Assembly (NCBI GenBank): GCA_963169105.1
Contig: OY720636.1
Span: 136,515,747-136,579,746, forward strand
Length of the DNA: 64,000 bases
Reading direction: 5' to 3'
Source of the DNA: Ceriagrion tenellum
Taxonomy: Eukaryota; Arthropoda; Insecta; Odonata; Coenagrionidae
Within the stretch, counting starts at the first letter, position 1; each line of letters begins with the position of its first letter. This document shows positions 48,841-60,280 of the stretch, piece after piece. A model generated the notes under the pieces. It saw only the letters and a list, made by a program, of their open reading frames with translations, did no database searches and was not told the origin of the DNA. The translations under genes and the position numbers were made by a program.

Positions 48841-48939
48841 ATTCTGGTAAAATAATCAGTCATTAAAGCCTTCTCGCGTCATCTCCGCAACGGCAACTGA
48901 GATTGACTCAAAAGTAAAGAAGAGAATGCTATGGATTTG

Positions 48940-49300
48940 ACCTCTGCCACAGCTTTCATTGCAGCGAAAATGTAAACACGGAAATGGAGAAGAGAAAAAC
49001 AAAGCAATAGCGGCCAGCCATCTGTTGGCACGCAAGCACCGCCGCGCCGGTGGAGGCGTCCGGCCAAAGTACATACAAAGACAAGCGGAGCGAAAATAAT
49101 TGCGCCGACTAGCAACTTCTCGCCGCTTTTAGCTGAACAATCGGAGAACATGGGAGAGCAAAGCACATCCGGTCCCAGCAGAACGGCAACACTTTCCCCG
49201 CGTTTCCGTTAAACACGAGATCGCCACAAGAAGAGGCAAGGACGGACTTAATGCGGCAATGAAGAGGCGCTCACGAGCCGACGGCATGCCGCCACCACAA
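48940..49300. promoter_or_regulatory. CpG-rich block, candidate kst promoter/5' exon region (unproven)
   Basis: A dense CpG block (ACCGCCGCGCCGGTGGAGG) with AAGCAATAGCGGCCAGCCAT, about 3.5 kb upstream of exon 1. Because exon 1 starts at a splice acceptor, a leader exon must lie upstream, and this is one of several compositional candidates. No donor was confirmed. Confidence 0.25.
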
Positions 49301-49559
49301 TAAAATGAAAAATCACTCCCCAATGTTGGAAGTCTCATTTCCCCAAACTCTCCTTAGCCTAAAAAATGTCTTCCAACATCGGGTAGACATTCGGTCACGC
49401 TTACTTTCCATTGAACCCCTATTCGCTCGACTATTTGGGCAGGAAGCTCTGGAAATAATCAATTTAGGAGTACGGCCTTCTCGCCAACAACCTGCATAAC
49501 CAATGTGAAATGCGACAGCGGAATTCTTACGGTAGCCAAGTTCTCGAAGATCCCCCATC

Positions 49560-50730
49560 AAAACATACCGGTAAGTATTTCATATTAAACTGGTGATGAA
49601 CAGCAGTTCCACGCGGACCAAATTTTTTCTGTACACTACGAGAATCTGTGGCACAAATTTCGCACCTTCCAGTCTCAGAGACTTACTAAGTTTGACCCAG
49701 TTTATAATCAACCATTTAACTTTTTCCAACTACCACCCTCCACGAAATCCGGGTTAGTTATTCCGGAAAATACGGAGTTTGTGGTTTACAGACCCATTTT
49801 GATCTCGAAGGCGGCGTTCTGTCAGATTATTCGTTTCCAAAAAAAATATCCATGAAGCTAGGACTGGTTTACCGGAATTCTTGAAGGCTTACGATCCACC
49901 AGAACCGACATTTTCACGAGAGTAATAACCAAGGAAGGCAAATCAATTGCTAGTAGTCATTAAAATCACTATGGGAGAGGATTATCACACTCTAGGAGAG
50001 GATTTTCTTGTTTCAACATAATTCACAAACATTATTCAAAACCAAGCACAAAATACCTGGGCTACATGTTTTCGGAGGTAAAAAGGAAAACTTGACAATC
50101 AGATAACATCAATATAAATTACTCTTTGGCTTCCAAATAGTAACTTGATCGTGGTCAACAAATAGACTGCAGTTGTATGATTATTATATCTACTTAATAT
50201 CCTGCCAGCCACCTCATTGGTTTGAGGCAAGGTGGAGTCATCACCAATACGCTAAATTATGTACCCTAATAAAATTAAGGGAACTAAGACTTTTGGGGCA
50301 TGAACAAAAATGGTGAATGTCCGCCAACAGGCATTGCACTATAGGTAGGCCACCAATGCTACAGAAACTATCTGCATTAATATACCTTGCAACAACAAAA
50401 GCGCAGAGATACGAAGTCATGCACGAAGCATGCGAAACATTATGTAAGTGCTAAGTTTCAGATTAGGAAACAAGAATTAGGGAGCAAATAAACTAATTAG
50501 CTACACTACCCATCGACCGAACTAGTTTAAAGTCTCATTAACTTCTCATATGATGCCATATCGATCGAATATCACTAAGGCAACGATGACAGATTGGACA
50601 GAAGACAGACGGACACTAATCCTCAGGCGATAAAATCCTCCCCCAAATTATTCAAGGATAATTTGTCATTGCCCGTCATTCACGGTCCGAAAGTGGCCCC
50701 ATTTAGTTTCGGATCGCTGCATAATTACTT
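49560..50730. other. Upstream region without recognised gene
   Basis: No family motifs on either strand and no repeat structure recognised. Confidence 0.5.
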
Positions 50731-50779
50731 CCAAATGGAATAGTAGGAGATGGAGACATGCTGCTTGCTTTCGTCCCAA

Positions 50780-51020
50780 TTCGTCGAGTCAACTCGTCCT
50801 TCATCCTCGGTTCCGGTGGGGGGCGGCATTAGCATTCGACAGAGGGAGACTCCGTTGCGGTCTGCACGACTGCAGACGAAGGGCCCTCCGCCTCGAGGGT
50901 AAAAGACGAGCGAAGAAGAGGCCACGGGAACAAATATAGACGCGGGGGAGGAAAGCGGAAGCGAGAAGGGTCGGGGAAGGGCGAGCACATTCATTTGCCA
51001 GCGGAGACACGCTGCATATT
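50780..51020. promoter_or_regulatory. CpG-rich block, candidate promoter (unproven)
   Basis: CpG-dense 240-bp block with AT-rich flanks. The overlapping minus-strand frames show no domain. Another candidate for a kst leader exon or promoter. Confidence 0.22.
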
Positions 51021-51634
51021 TGATAAGTGCGGAAATGGGACGAATGAGTCCAATGGCATTTTCTTCACCGGAGACAATTGACACAAATGCCGAGCGTCGA
51101 GTTTACTGAAAAATCAAAAACTAACATTCTTCCAAGGTCATAAATAATTGTAGCACTCAAGGGCATGGTCAGGGAGAAGGCGCAGCAGCAAAGACCCAAA
51201 CCAATGATTGGTTCTCCGAATAATTGAGCGCTCAATGTCAATAAAGCATCACCTACAACACATACAATGTTTTCCCACTGTATTTTCTACGATGTCAATG
51301 TTAGTCCAAAAATTAAACGTATTAATGAAATATTTGGCCATTCAGGCACAAACGAAGGATATTTCTTTAGCCATTCACCAAATCTGCAAGTGGAAATACA
51401 CGAAAAACTGGAGAGATAAGACTTCGGAGCAGCACTCTATTCTCCGTTTTTTCAACAAACAGCCATACGAGATCATCACACAAACGGAGAATTTAATAGA
51501 ATACATCCCTCTTTTCATCCCAAGATTCCTTTACTAAGGAACAAATGGCACCACACACTCCTGAACTTTGCAGCATTTTACAAGGAGCAGTCACCCAATT
51601 ATTCACTGATAATAACTTGTAACTCCGAGGTTAA

Positions 51635-51746
51635 AAATTATTTCATTTAAATACGACCAGGGGTTACAACGTTAAAAGTCTTCTTCAGTACACCTGACGA
51701 CGACGGTGAACGTCGAAACCACGGTCGTATTCAAATAAAATAATTT
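51635..51746. mobile_element. Short inverted repeat carrying a hammerhead-like motif (locus 3)
   Basis: Left arm AAATTATTTCATTTAAATAC then GACC; right arm reversed AAATTATTTTATTTGAATAC then GACC (two mismatches in 24). The hammerhead-like core fills the right half, as at 15.76 kb, so the two loci look like one family. Confidence 0.7.
51691..51730 (+). ncRNA. Hammerhead-ribozyme-like motif (locus 3)
   Basis: CAC, CTGACGA, extra C, stem II GACG-GTGAA-CGTC (4 pairs), GAAACC-AC-GGTC, then GT. Stem III is ACC/GGT and the cleavage triplet is GTC. Stem I is only C-G and A-T next to the junction. Apart from the extra C, the core residues are intact. Confidence 0.5.
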
Positions 51747-52565
51747 GGGGTCACTAAATTACAGTTTGTCATTATGACATGACGGATTCCCTAAAGCCTA
51801 CGCCGGAAAGCACCGATTAATTCAACCACTTTCCAAATCTTACTCATGAGTAAACAAAGACGATCCAAATTTCGTCGAATCGAACGAATCTTAGTTTGAC
51901 AAATGATGCTCATGCATTGAAATCCGAAGGCACTATTCGAAGTGCAAACTTCTTTAGATGCAATGGGTACCTTTTGTTGGATGGGGAAAAAACCTGAGAG
52001 TTCGCATACATCGTGCCGCACCATCTCGAGTGTACAGTACTGTACACCCATGGATAGAAATTAATAAGCACTTCCAATTTAGCTAGAAGCATGATATTCT
52101 CAGAGCACGTTTCTAACCACCCCGAGAGTTTCGTTTTTTAATGGGATTAAAAGGGAAAATGAAAACTTTCCACGCAGAGCAATTGTCATTCGCTCACTGA
52201 AAAAAGAACCCACGATGGCGGGACTTCGGACCAAATTGAGCCTGGAAGATTAAATTTCAACTTTCTTTCCGCCAAAATTTACGTGGTGATTTGAAGAAGC
52301 AAATTTTTTGTTTAAGCGAGCAAAATTAGCGTATTTTCCCTCTTTTCGTGATGAGGATCATGGAGATGATCATTATTTTAAGTTTACTTCTACTGTTTTT
52401 AAGACACCGAAAAGACGTTTTCACCTCCGTCGTGTGATCTCAAGCACGCCAGATTTTTTAGTTAGTTTTTCGTAAAGTCAAAAATGATAAAACATAGAAT
52501 TCATGCCTTTTATTTCTCCTCTATTTTTTCGCGACTGGTGACTTTCTCCACCTCACGCTCTTGGG

Positions 52566-53345
52566 TTGGTTAGCCGAATCTACATCTCATCTACATCTAC
52601 GTCATACCGAGCAAGTCTCCCACAGGATGTGTGGCAGGGGGTGCTTCCACACCAGGCATGAAGGAATTATACGGCAGAACACCGTAACTGCATTGAAACC
52701 AGCGAACTACACATGCAACGCGCCAATTTAAAATCTACTGACCAAGAAACATTCTATCGTCAATCGTTCCAACATGCAAGGGGTACAAGGACTACTATTA
52801 CAGATTCAAAATATCATGCATAAATAAGAACAACAATATTTACATCGTGCATAAAATAGAACGTATAGAATATGAAGAAAGAGATCTACAATCTAGCTAA
52901 TGTCACTATTTGCACTATTAATGACGACGGTCACAGCTGTTATGGTCCCGAATGGTACGCGGAAAAAATGACATTTTATACCTATCGGTTCTACAATCTA
53001 TCTCTCTTATTTTATTGGCGCGACCTAATCTGCCGTAGTACGAGAGGGTTAATAGTATGTTTTTTACGTCGTCAGAGAAATGTTTTTCCTGAAATTTAGT
53101 TAGGAGGTTAAGCCTATAATTTTATCTACGCTGTGATAGCGATTCCCATCCTACTTCTTCTAACAATCCAGACACACTAGGAAACTTAATATAGCATCAT
53201 TTTACAAACCTAGCTCCTCTTCGCTGTACGCCATCTAATTCGATATCAACCCCGCTTCATATGGATCCCATACACAGGCAGCATATTCCATATGAGGCCT
53301 AACGATTGAAAAATAACAACGTTCTTTCACTTTCTCATCACATTT
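52566..53345 (-). pseudogene. jockey/CR1-like LINE 3' end (family J, copy 2)
   Basis: The minus strand, from 53340 down, reads VKERCYFSIVRPHMEYAACV and WDPYEAGL, then GRANKIREID, CRTDRYKMSFFP and TIR-HNS. R.HLEYA..VWDPY and ...SFFPRTI.DWN are the closing motifs of these RT polyproteins. The 3' UTR ends in (GTAGAT)n at 52575-52603. Broken frames. Confidence 0.8.
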
Positions 53346-53439
53346 CTCATACATCACGAATAATGGTGGATGTAGAAAGATGCATCAAGGTGGAGTCGAA
53401 GTCGTCGGGAGTTGAGGATAGCTCTTAAATCTCATGGAG

Positions 53440-53750
53440 ACAACACAAGCAGGAAGTGGGGGAGAGGGGGAAGGAGCGGTGGTGTGAAGGAGCGATGGGT
53501 TGGGGTGGGGGCGAGGAGACGCAGTGTGACCACGGGGGTGTGGCGGGGAGGCGTGGAGAACAGACAGGCGGAGTCGCCGGAGCAAATCTCCGGGAGGTTG
53601 ACATTCGGAGGAAAAAACGACTAATTCAATGCGCAAGGGGAGAGGGGTGAAAAGACAGACAGTGGAGGCATTCCACGAGGGAGGGTGGACAGAAGCGGTA
53701 GAATTCTGCGCCCTTGGCCCATCCGTCTCGGGGATTAGAGTTCAACAAGA
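53440..53750. promoter_or_regulatory. G-rich/CpG block, candidate promoter (unproven)
   Basis: The plus strand is strongly G-rich (GGTTGGGGTGGGGGCGAGG) between 53455 and 53700. Open frames on both strands are compositional. No domain. Confidence 0.2.
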
Positions 53751-53886
53751 ACGCATGAAAACCATCGCTACTTCATATTGTTGCCGAATCAAAATTAGTT
53801 TGAAAAACAAAAAAGTCTACATTCTCCCACACTCGATTATATTTTTCTAGTTTCTGAATTACAGTTGTCAAACAAATAAGCGCTTA

Positions 53887-54342
53887 AAGTCCGTCCAAGA
53901 TAATTGCGCGGTTGTAATATATGGTTTGACTTAGAAAGATCAGAAAAGAAAATATTATTTCCACAATTTTATGATAAAAACAAAAGCAAACATCATGGGT
54001 TCTTCGGTCACGTGATTCCCTTTCCCAATCGGCATTGGACGCGTTTACAAATTGGCTGCATTGCTAAATGAAGTTTCACAGGAGGCACTAAATGTGCAAT
54101 TTGAGGATTGATCGAAATTGCAAGAACGCGGAAACGGAATCAGAGCAGAGGCTACTTCCGCATTCGTCGCTCGCGCGTTTAGCATTTATACGCACGCATC
54201 TATTCTCATGATCTGTCGCAAAAATTATCACAATTTTCAATGCATATCCATGCATACATTAGAGTGCGCAATAAATTGCCTCGTGTAAAATGGCTTTTAC
54301 CGTCACATACGCGATTACCTTGGACGCACTACAACCCTTGAA
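53887..54342. mobile_element. MITE (family M, copy 2)
   Basis: Left end AGTCCGTCCAAGATAATTGC; right end reversed AGTGCGTCCAAGGTAATCGC. The interior shares GGTTCTTCGGTCACGTGATT and CCCTTTCCCAATCGG with copy 1. About 455 bp, no coding remnant. Confidence 0.65.
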
Positions 54343-54387
54343 TTGAAAATGGCGCAGAGCTACTTTCTGGGTCGAAAATCGTTAACC

Positions 54388-54652
54388 AATCTTCATCTAC
54401 ATCTACATATGATATCACATCAGATATGAAATCCTGCAATATTTACAACATGCATAAATAAGAACGTAGAGAATATGAAGAGAAAGATCTACAGTCTAGC
54501 TAGTGTCACTATGCACACTATTCATGACGACGATCACAGCTGTTATGGTCCCGAACGGTAAGCGGAAAACATGACATTTTATACCTATCGGTTCCACAAT
54601 CTATCTCTCTAATTTTATTGGCGCGATCTAATCTGCCGTAGTCTAATCCGTC
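54388..54652 (-). repeat. jockey/CR1-like LINE 3' end (family J, copy 3)
   Basis: Nearly the same as 52.85-53.04 kb, including AATCTATCTCTCT, TTTATTGGCGCGA and AGCTGTTATGGTCCCGAA, with CATCTACATCTACAT at its edge (54393-54408). Same minus orientation as copy 2, about 1.4 kb away. It carries the 3'-most coding part and UTR with an internal deletion. Confidence 0.8.
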
Positions 54653-54811
54653 GTCATTCTTGCGATATGACGACGGGATCTAGGCCAACAGGTGGCGATG
54701 TCTGAGCCAATTAGCCGGCAGATGACGCAGTGACGCCTAATCCACGATAGCATCGAGTTTAAACTCCAATTCGCCATGCGCAATCAAAGGAGAGTTCCCA
54801 CAATTACCTCA

Positions 54812-54850
54812 GCGCCAGAGTGATGCTTCCAGAGTGATGCTTCCAGAGTT
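54812..54850. repeat. Short tandem duplication
   Basis: CCAGAGTGATGCTT occurs twice in tandem. Small local duplication. Confidence 0.7.
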
Positions 54851-55159
54851 ACATACGGTACACTAAGTAAAGATTGCCGCTGTTCGTATTCAACTACGGG
54901 CGTCTGAGGATCACTGTCCAGTAGTCGAGGCGCCGCGGGTAAACACTGCAAATGACGACGCGACGGTGACATTCACAATATATGTATACAATACCATCAT
55001 GCCATTCCCTCTCTGGGCAGGCATAAGTCAATGAACTTAGTTATTGCCGTTAGCCCTAGACTGCTGGCTCCTTTAAATAATTCCTTCAGCTAAGTCCTAC
55101 ACATACCGACTTGCGCCTCTTTTAAAGTCATGCATTGCTTCATAGACGCTCTCTATTCT

Positions 55160-55620
55160 TACGACTTCTAATTTTTGCATGTACATCGTGACCTGCTGCG
55201 TTTGCAGCTTTTTATCAGAGTATGTCCCCAGAGTGTAGGACTTATGCTCTGCGTCCATGTCTTTGGCTATCCCAGCCGTTTACTGTGTCAGAACGTTATT
55301 AGTCCTGACATATCTGTCCCAAGTGCTTGTTCTGTTTGTCGCCAGGTCTTTTATTATTTCGTTGCCGCTTGTTTTAAGGTTTTAGAAGTAGTCTCTCGCC
55401 TGTTTCTTCATGACATTCCTTATTTGTTCTATTTTTGTAACGTTATATAAGTCTTTGTTGGATGTCCATTTTATTTTTAAAATTGACCTCAGGCAATTTA
55501 TTCCCATTTTTTCTATCTTATCCAAGTTCTTTTAGTTTATAAAGCCTGTCCATGCTGGTGTTGCGTAAAGCGTAGTTGGCCTTATGAAGGTCTCATAAAT
55601 AGATGTCTTCCTTCTTCTAA
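55160..55620 (-). pseudogene. jockey-like LINE C-terminal fragment
   Basis: The minus strand reads FIRPTTLYATPAWTGFIN near 55600-55545, then LDKIEKMGINCLRSILKIKW. IRP.LTYA.PAW is the post-RT motif of jockey-type elements. There is no nearby RT core, so it is 5'-truncated. Confidence 0.6.
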
Positions 55621-56290
55621 TATTTACTTCTCTTTAATGTCTCTTCTACCACATTCTTCCATGATTTTCGCGGTCTACCCTTTTCTCCCACGCCTTTCAC
55701 TCCGCTATCAAAAATCCCTTCAGCTATTCGATTCTCTTCCTCCGTTGGATTCCGTTCGCCCGACACGGCCCAACCAATGAGGCACACTCATTTCACACAT
55801 GTTCATGACCGGAGCATACAACCCACATTTCCGCCCATTCCTAACCCTTATTCCATTCCATCCCACTTTTCCCGCAAATACTTCAAGAGTATCTCATTCC
55901 CACTGTATTTAGATTAATCTGAAGCTTATCCTGAAATGACCAAGTTTCGCTGTCAATTAATAACATCGGGAGGTGAACACTTAAAGTGTACTACAAATTT
56001 CGCTTCCCACGGCATTAACTAATTTCTAGATATGCTCCAAATACTACTCATCAACTGGTATTCTCACGCCTGATAATCTCTTCATTTATCTTCCAATGTT
56101 TCGCAAACATTCTGCCGAGATACCTATACTAAATCGTCCGCTCGTTTAGTTAGTCGTCATTTTCCCTCTTTATATAATAATTCTTATCACTCCCTCAACC
56201 AAAAACAAATACTTCGGTCTCCGACGCATATATCCTCACATCCACATTTATCAAGTATAAGCCTACAACTATCGAACGGACTCCATACCC
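55620..56290 (-). pseudogene. LINE 3' fragment related to the 21-kb copy
   Basis: The minus strand reads GVKGVGEKGRPRKSWKNVVE near 55700-55640, matching the VRGRGRPRKSW tail of the LINE at 20.84-22.8 kb. Further upstream frames (toward 56290) are heavily broken. Confidence 0.5.
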
Positions 56291-57017
56291 ACTTGAAGAA
56301 CGAACGTATGTACCAATAAAATAAAGAGAAACTGGCCCAAAACTCTTTGAGTCAGTACCTACTCCTATTGAATGAAATGATGTCCAAGAATTTGAGCTCA
56401 ACAGTCACCGCACAATGATTATGTTAGCTAGCCTTTCAAAGTAGAGTTGCATGCGAGGGAAGTGTACGGGAACGAACGGGTATACCATGTCATTTCCTCC
56501 ACCGAACGCAATCAGACTCGAACGGCGGCCAGACCTGCCGAGAAACACCGTCGACCATGTCCAGTGCGTGAGGCATTGACAATTACACCCAAGACCTACG
56601 TATTTCGTAACGGAGCCACCGACGCATTTCACACCACTGACACGAGAGAAGGAACATGTGGGGGCCAAATTAATTGAAGAACCTCTTCACAGCGGTGCAA
56701 TTCATTGAGCGGTGTCATTTCCACTACTTAAAAATATAGGATGCCCGCCCTTCCCTTGAGGCGAACAGTTCCGATCACAGAAAATGCGCGGGTGAAGAGC
56801 AAGCGTTTCTCCGAGTGAAATTATTATAAGAGAATAATTGTAAAACACAGGCTTGCCATTTAAGGGGTTGAAGAAGAAGGGGTTGAAGCGCATGAAGTAA
56901 CACTTCAGCCCAGACGAACGTCGTTGAATGGAACGACGTTCGCCGGCGAAATGTTTTGCAATCTTGCCGATATGTATTCGTTCGGTAAATCGTTCATAAT
57001 CAGTTTTTTAAAACGTA

Positions 57018-58135
57018 CGAGGTCTGTTCAAAAAGTTCCCGAACTTTTTTAATAGCGCGCCTCCAGCTAGTTATTTTTTTAATCCACATGGTGACATTGT
57101 GTCCGCAAAAACTTCCCAAATAATCGCCTTAAACCACTTTGTTGATATATTGTTTTGTTGCTTAGTTACGGCCGTTTATGTGAAATTCTGCGTGAAACTC
57201 TGCAAATCCTTCACGAAAACTTTTGAGTTATTTACCAAGGCTTATGGTGAGGATGCTATGAAACGTACCGCGTGTTATATGTTTTTATGAGTGGTTCACC
57301 CGGTTCAAAAAGGGGTGGAAATCAGTGGAAGACGACGAGCGTTCCGAAAGAACATCAACGTCGACTGATCGAGGAAGTGAACGATCTCGTTCATGGAAAT
57401 CAACGATTGACTGTCAGGGAACTTGCAGAAGAGTGTGGGATCTCGATTGGTTCGTGCTATGAAATCCTAACTGAAAAATTGAGGATGCATCGCGTCGCCG
57501 CCAAATTCGGGCCTCGCCTGATGACAGCAGACCGGAAGCAACATCGACTTCAAGTCAGTCAGAAACTGGTTGATCGAGCAGAAGAGGATAAAAATGTCTT
57601 CTCCGTGATCATAACAGATAATTAGTCGTGGGTTTATGGAAATGGCATCGATAAAAAAGTGAAATCTTCACAATGGATTGGTGAAACATCCCCCCGCCCC
57701 AAAAAAGCTCGACAAGTTCGCTGGAGTGTCAAGGTGATGTTGACTGTTTGTTTCAATGTAGAGGAGGTGTGCATCACGAATACCTACCTAAAGGCTACCA
57801 GACAGTCACGGAGTACTGCCTGGGGATTATGACACGCCTAAGAGAGAGAATCAGGCGAGAACGGCCCGAACTTTGGATGAACGGCGAGTGGTGAGTGGGT
57901 TTTTCACCACGACAACGCGCCGGCTCATTTGTCTCTCAAAACTCGTGAGTTTTTAGCCAAAAACAAGACCGCTGTGCTTCCTTCCCATCCTACTCACAAG
58001 ACCTGGCCCCGTGTGACCTTTTCCTGTTCTCAAAACAAAAAACCCCGCTCAAAGGAAAGAGATATGCCACCATTTCAAAGATTGAGAAAAATTCGGCAGA
58101 GGAGCTTCTCTTTATTTAAGGTAGTGCAAGCGAGA
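57018..58135 (+). pseudogene. mariner transposase pseudogene
   Basis: The 5' end reads GGTCTGTTCAAAAAGTTCCC, a familiar mariner terminal repeat. Coding relics follow in order: YGEDAMKRTACY, WKSVEDDERSERTSTS-type frame (about 57320-57365), NDLVHGNQRLTVRELAEECG (57380), FGPRLMTADRKQHRLQVSQK (57510), ITDN then TAG then SWVYG (57610-57640, first catalytic Asp), FHHDNAPAHLSLKTREFLAK (57900-57960, second Asp), and a frameshifted DLAPCD block near 58000 (third Asp). Mariner catalysis uses DD34D. The Glu codon after ITDN is a stop, and no inverted 3' end is visible before repeat K begins at 58140. Confidence 0.88.
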
Positions 58136-58139
58136 TAGT

Positions 58140-58690
58140 TCCCTCATCATGATAGAGACCATATTCGATATATACGTTTTAATTTTACCAACTGTGAGAG
58201 ACACGAATTAAATATTACATTATTAATGGTGCAATAATATATTTTTACATGACAGAAATTGTAATTAATCAAATGAAAATATCTAAATAATTCTTTAACT
58301 TTACTAACTTTTTTCACGCGGTACGTTTGAAACTCCATCAAAACGGAAGGTTTATTGTGATCCCGAAGAATTTACTGGGTGACAATGTGATTAATTTTCA
58401 AAAATAGTTAAGAAAACACAAACTACACACTGTTGATTTTTTGACGAGATCTAAATGTAGGGAATGCCTCATTTTTATTATACGGTCTCTCTGGAGTGCA
58501 TACATGTACCATTTCCCATATAAAAGGGCTGGTATTTTTTGACAAATATCTCGGAAAAAGATGTGATAAGGGGTTGAATTTTTGGTGACAATGGAAGGAT
58601 GATATATTTTTCTTTAAATGAGACCAAATTCATTGATTTCTACGTAAAATGACATTTCGCTCAAACTACCTTAAGAGCAATTTAGAAAAT
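58140..58690 (+). repeat. Interspersed repeat K, copy 2 (~540 bp)
   Basis: Co-linear partner of 43445-43990: AGAGACCATATTCGAT, GACGAGAT, TGTACCATTTCCCAT, AATGAGACCAAATTCATTGA and GCTCAAACTACCTTAAG. It directly abuts the 3' truncation of the mariner relic. Confidence 0.75.
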
Positions 58691-58699
58691 AAATATGCA

Positions 58700-60230
58700 C
58701 TTTTGACATCTTCGGGGAAAATGAACAAATTTGCCAACAATCATGGATGCCATAACAGACGCTCTTTTGTCTTGTGACGCACATCGATGTACCTTTTGGT
58801 GCACAACAACTTCGTTCCCGATCTGTTTTGAAGTGATTAGCGCACTGGAGCGAATGGTAGGCGCCCGTTATCTACCAGATTCGCGGACCATTTCAATTGA
58901 CAGGCGGAGAAGAATTTCCCACATCGCTCCAATGCACGTGAAGCATCGTAAGCTAACCAACAAATAAACAAGAGAGGCTCATTTTAAGGCAATTATGTCG
59001 CGGTATCTCTATTGGTCGCCCAATTAAAAGACTGCTATAACGTCAAATTTAAACGTGATACAGGAATTTCATTAGTCTTCATTTTTCACGAGATAATACC
59101 AAAGGATATAAATCTATATCAAATTGAATTTCATGAGCTAACGATTCAATTACAGTCTGTTGGACGGGAGCTATGGTTAGCCAGACGTGAAAAACAATTT
59201 TGAGGTGCTCTGGTGAAGACAGCTTTGACTATGAGTGCCAATTGACCAAAATGGCTAAATTATTAATCTGCCGACGGGATTAATATACGATAGAACAATA
59301 CAAATCTATTTAAAGATAAGGAAGTAACACTCATCTCACCATTTCAAAACTTTAATGCTCAACTTTATGGAATCTCGTGATAAGAAATTAACTAAAGTAG
59401 AGGCTTCCACTCAAGTTGTTAATTGCGTTCGGGTTTCGCATTATTGGGAACATTTACACGTAGAAGTTTATCAAACGTGAAAAGGGTATACGTGGGTGTC
59501 TTGGTATGTGTACGTTAGGATGTCGCCTTAGTGACGAAATAAATAACAAGACTTTTAAGTTTATTTATTTCATAATAATCGAGCATGAAAAAACTACCAA
59601 GAGAAGTGCTTTATGATGTAATTCACGAATGAGATTGTTCGAGGACCGAAACTGGCTCGGTCGACGAAACAAATAGCAGATGAAGACTGCAAGGCAATGA
59701 TGAAACCCCGACGAAAAAGCAATAAATAAAAATATAAATGCCACTGAGCAGGTCAATCGTCAGTGGTTCAACACCCGGCCGGAGTTATTTTTTTCACTCC
59801 GCCTGCATTTCAAGCATGACAACCACTGGAGCTGACGAAATGGATCTTTTAAAGGTACTCCATCATCTCAAAAAATGGGAGTTCAAAAACCAATGGCAGT
59901 TATATATAAGGTATATGCGTGACTTCAAGCAGAAATATCTCATGATTGAATCATCCCATGAAAATTTACCGGTGACAATAGAGACACTACAAATGAGAAT
60001 TCGTGAACCTTTTCGTTGATAACATTTTATAAATCACTGCCATAGAAAATACTCAGAAATTTCCTTTGTCAGAGAAATTCAAGTTTATAATGAAAACTGC
60101 GTCCACAAGCACCCGCATTTTAAAGCAATTACACGGGTCAGTGCTTGCAGATCGAATTAAACGAAAGAAGCCGTTTTTAACGAAACTACGAGAGGGAGTT
60201 TAGTAGGTCTATTCGGGAAGTGAGAGACGC
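58700..60230. other. Upstream region without recognised gene
   Basis: No domain or repeat was recognised. The 93-codon plus-strand frame at 59738-60019 shows no family motif. Confidence 0.5.
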
Positions 60231-60235
60231 CATGT

Positions 60236-60280
60236 GTGCCGACGTTTCGATGGCCGAGTCATCCATCTTCTTCAGGGCAT
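60236..60280 (-). ncRNA. Hammerhead-ribozyme-like motif (locus 4, best preserved)
   Basis: Minus strand in order: TGCC (stem I), CTGAAGA, extra A, stem II GATGG-9-nt loop-CCATC (5 pairs), GAAACGTC (self-pairing ACGT as a minimal stem III; triplet GTC), GGCA (pairs with TGCC, 4 of 4). Every conserved core residue is present. The only departure is the extra A before stem II. A very short stem III would need a dimer to be active, as proposed for Penelope-type hammerheads. Confidence 0.55.
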
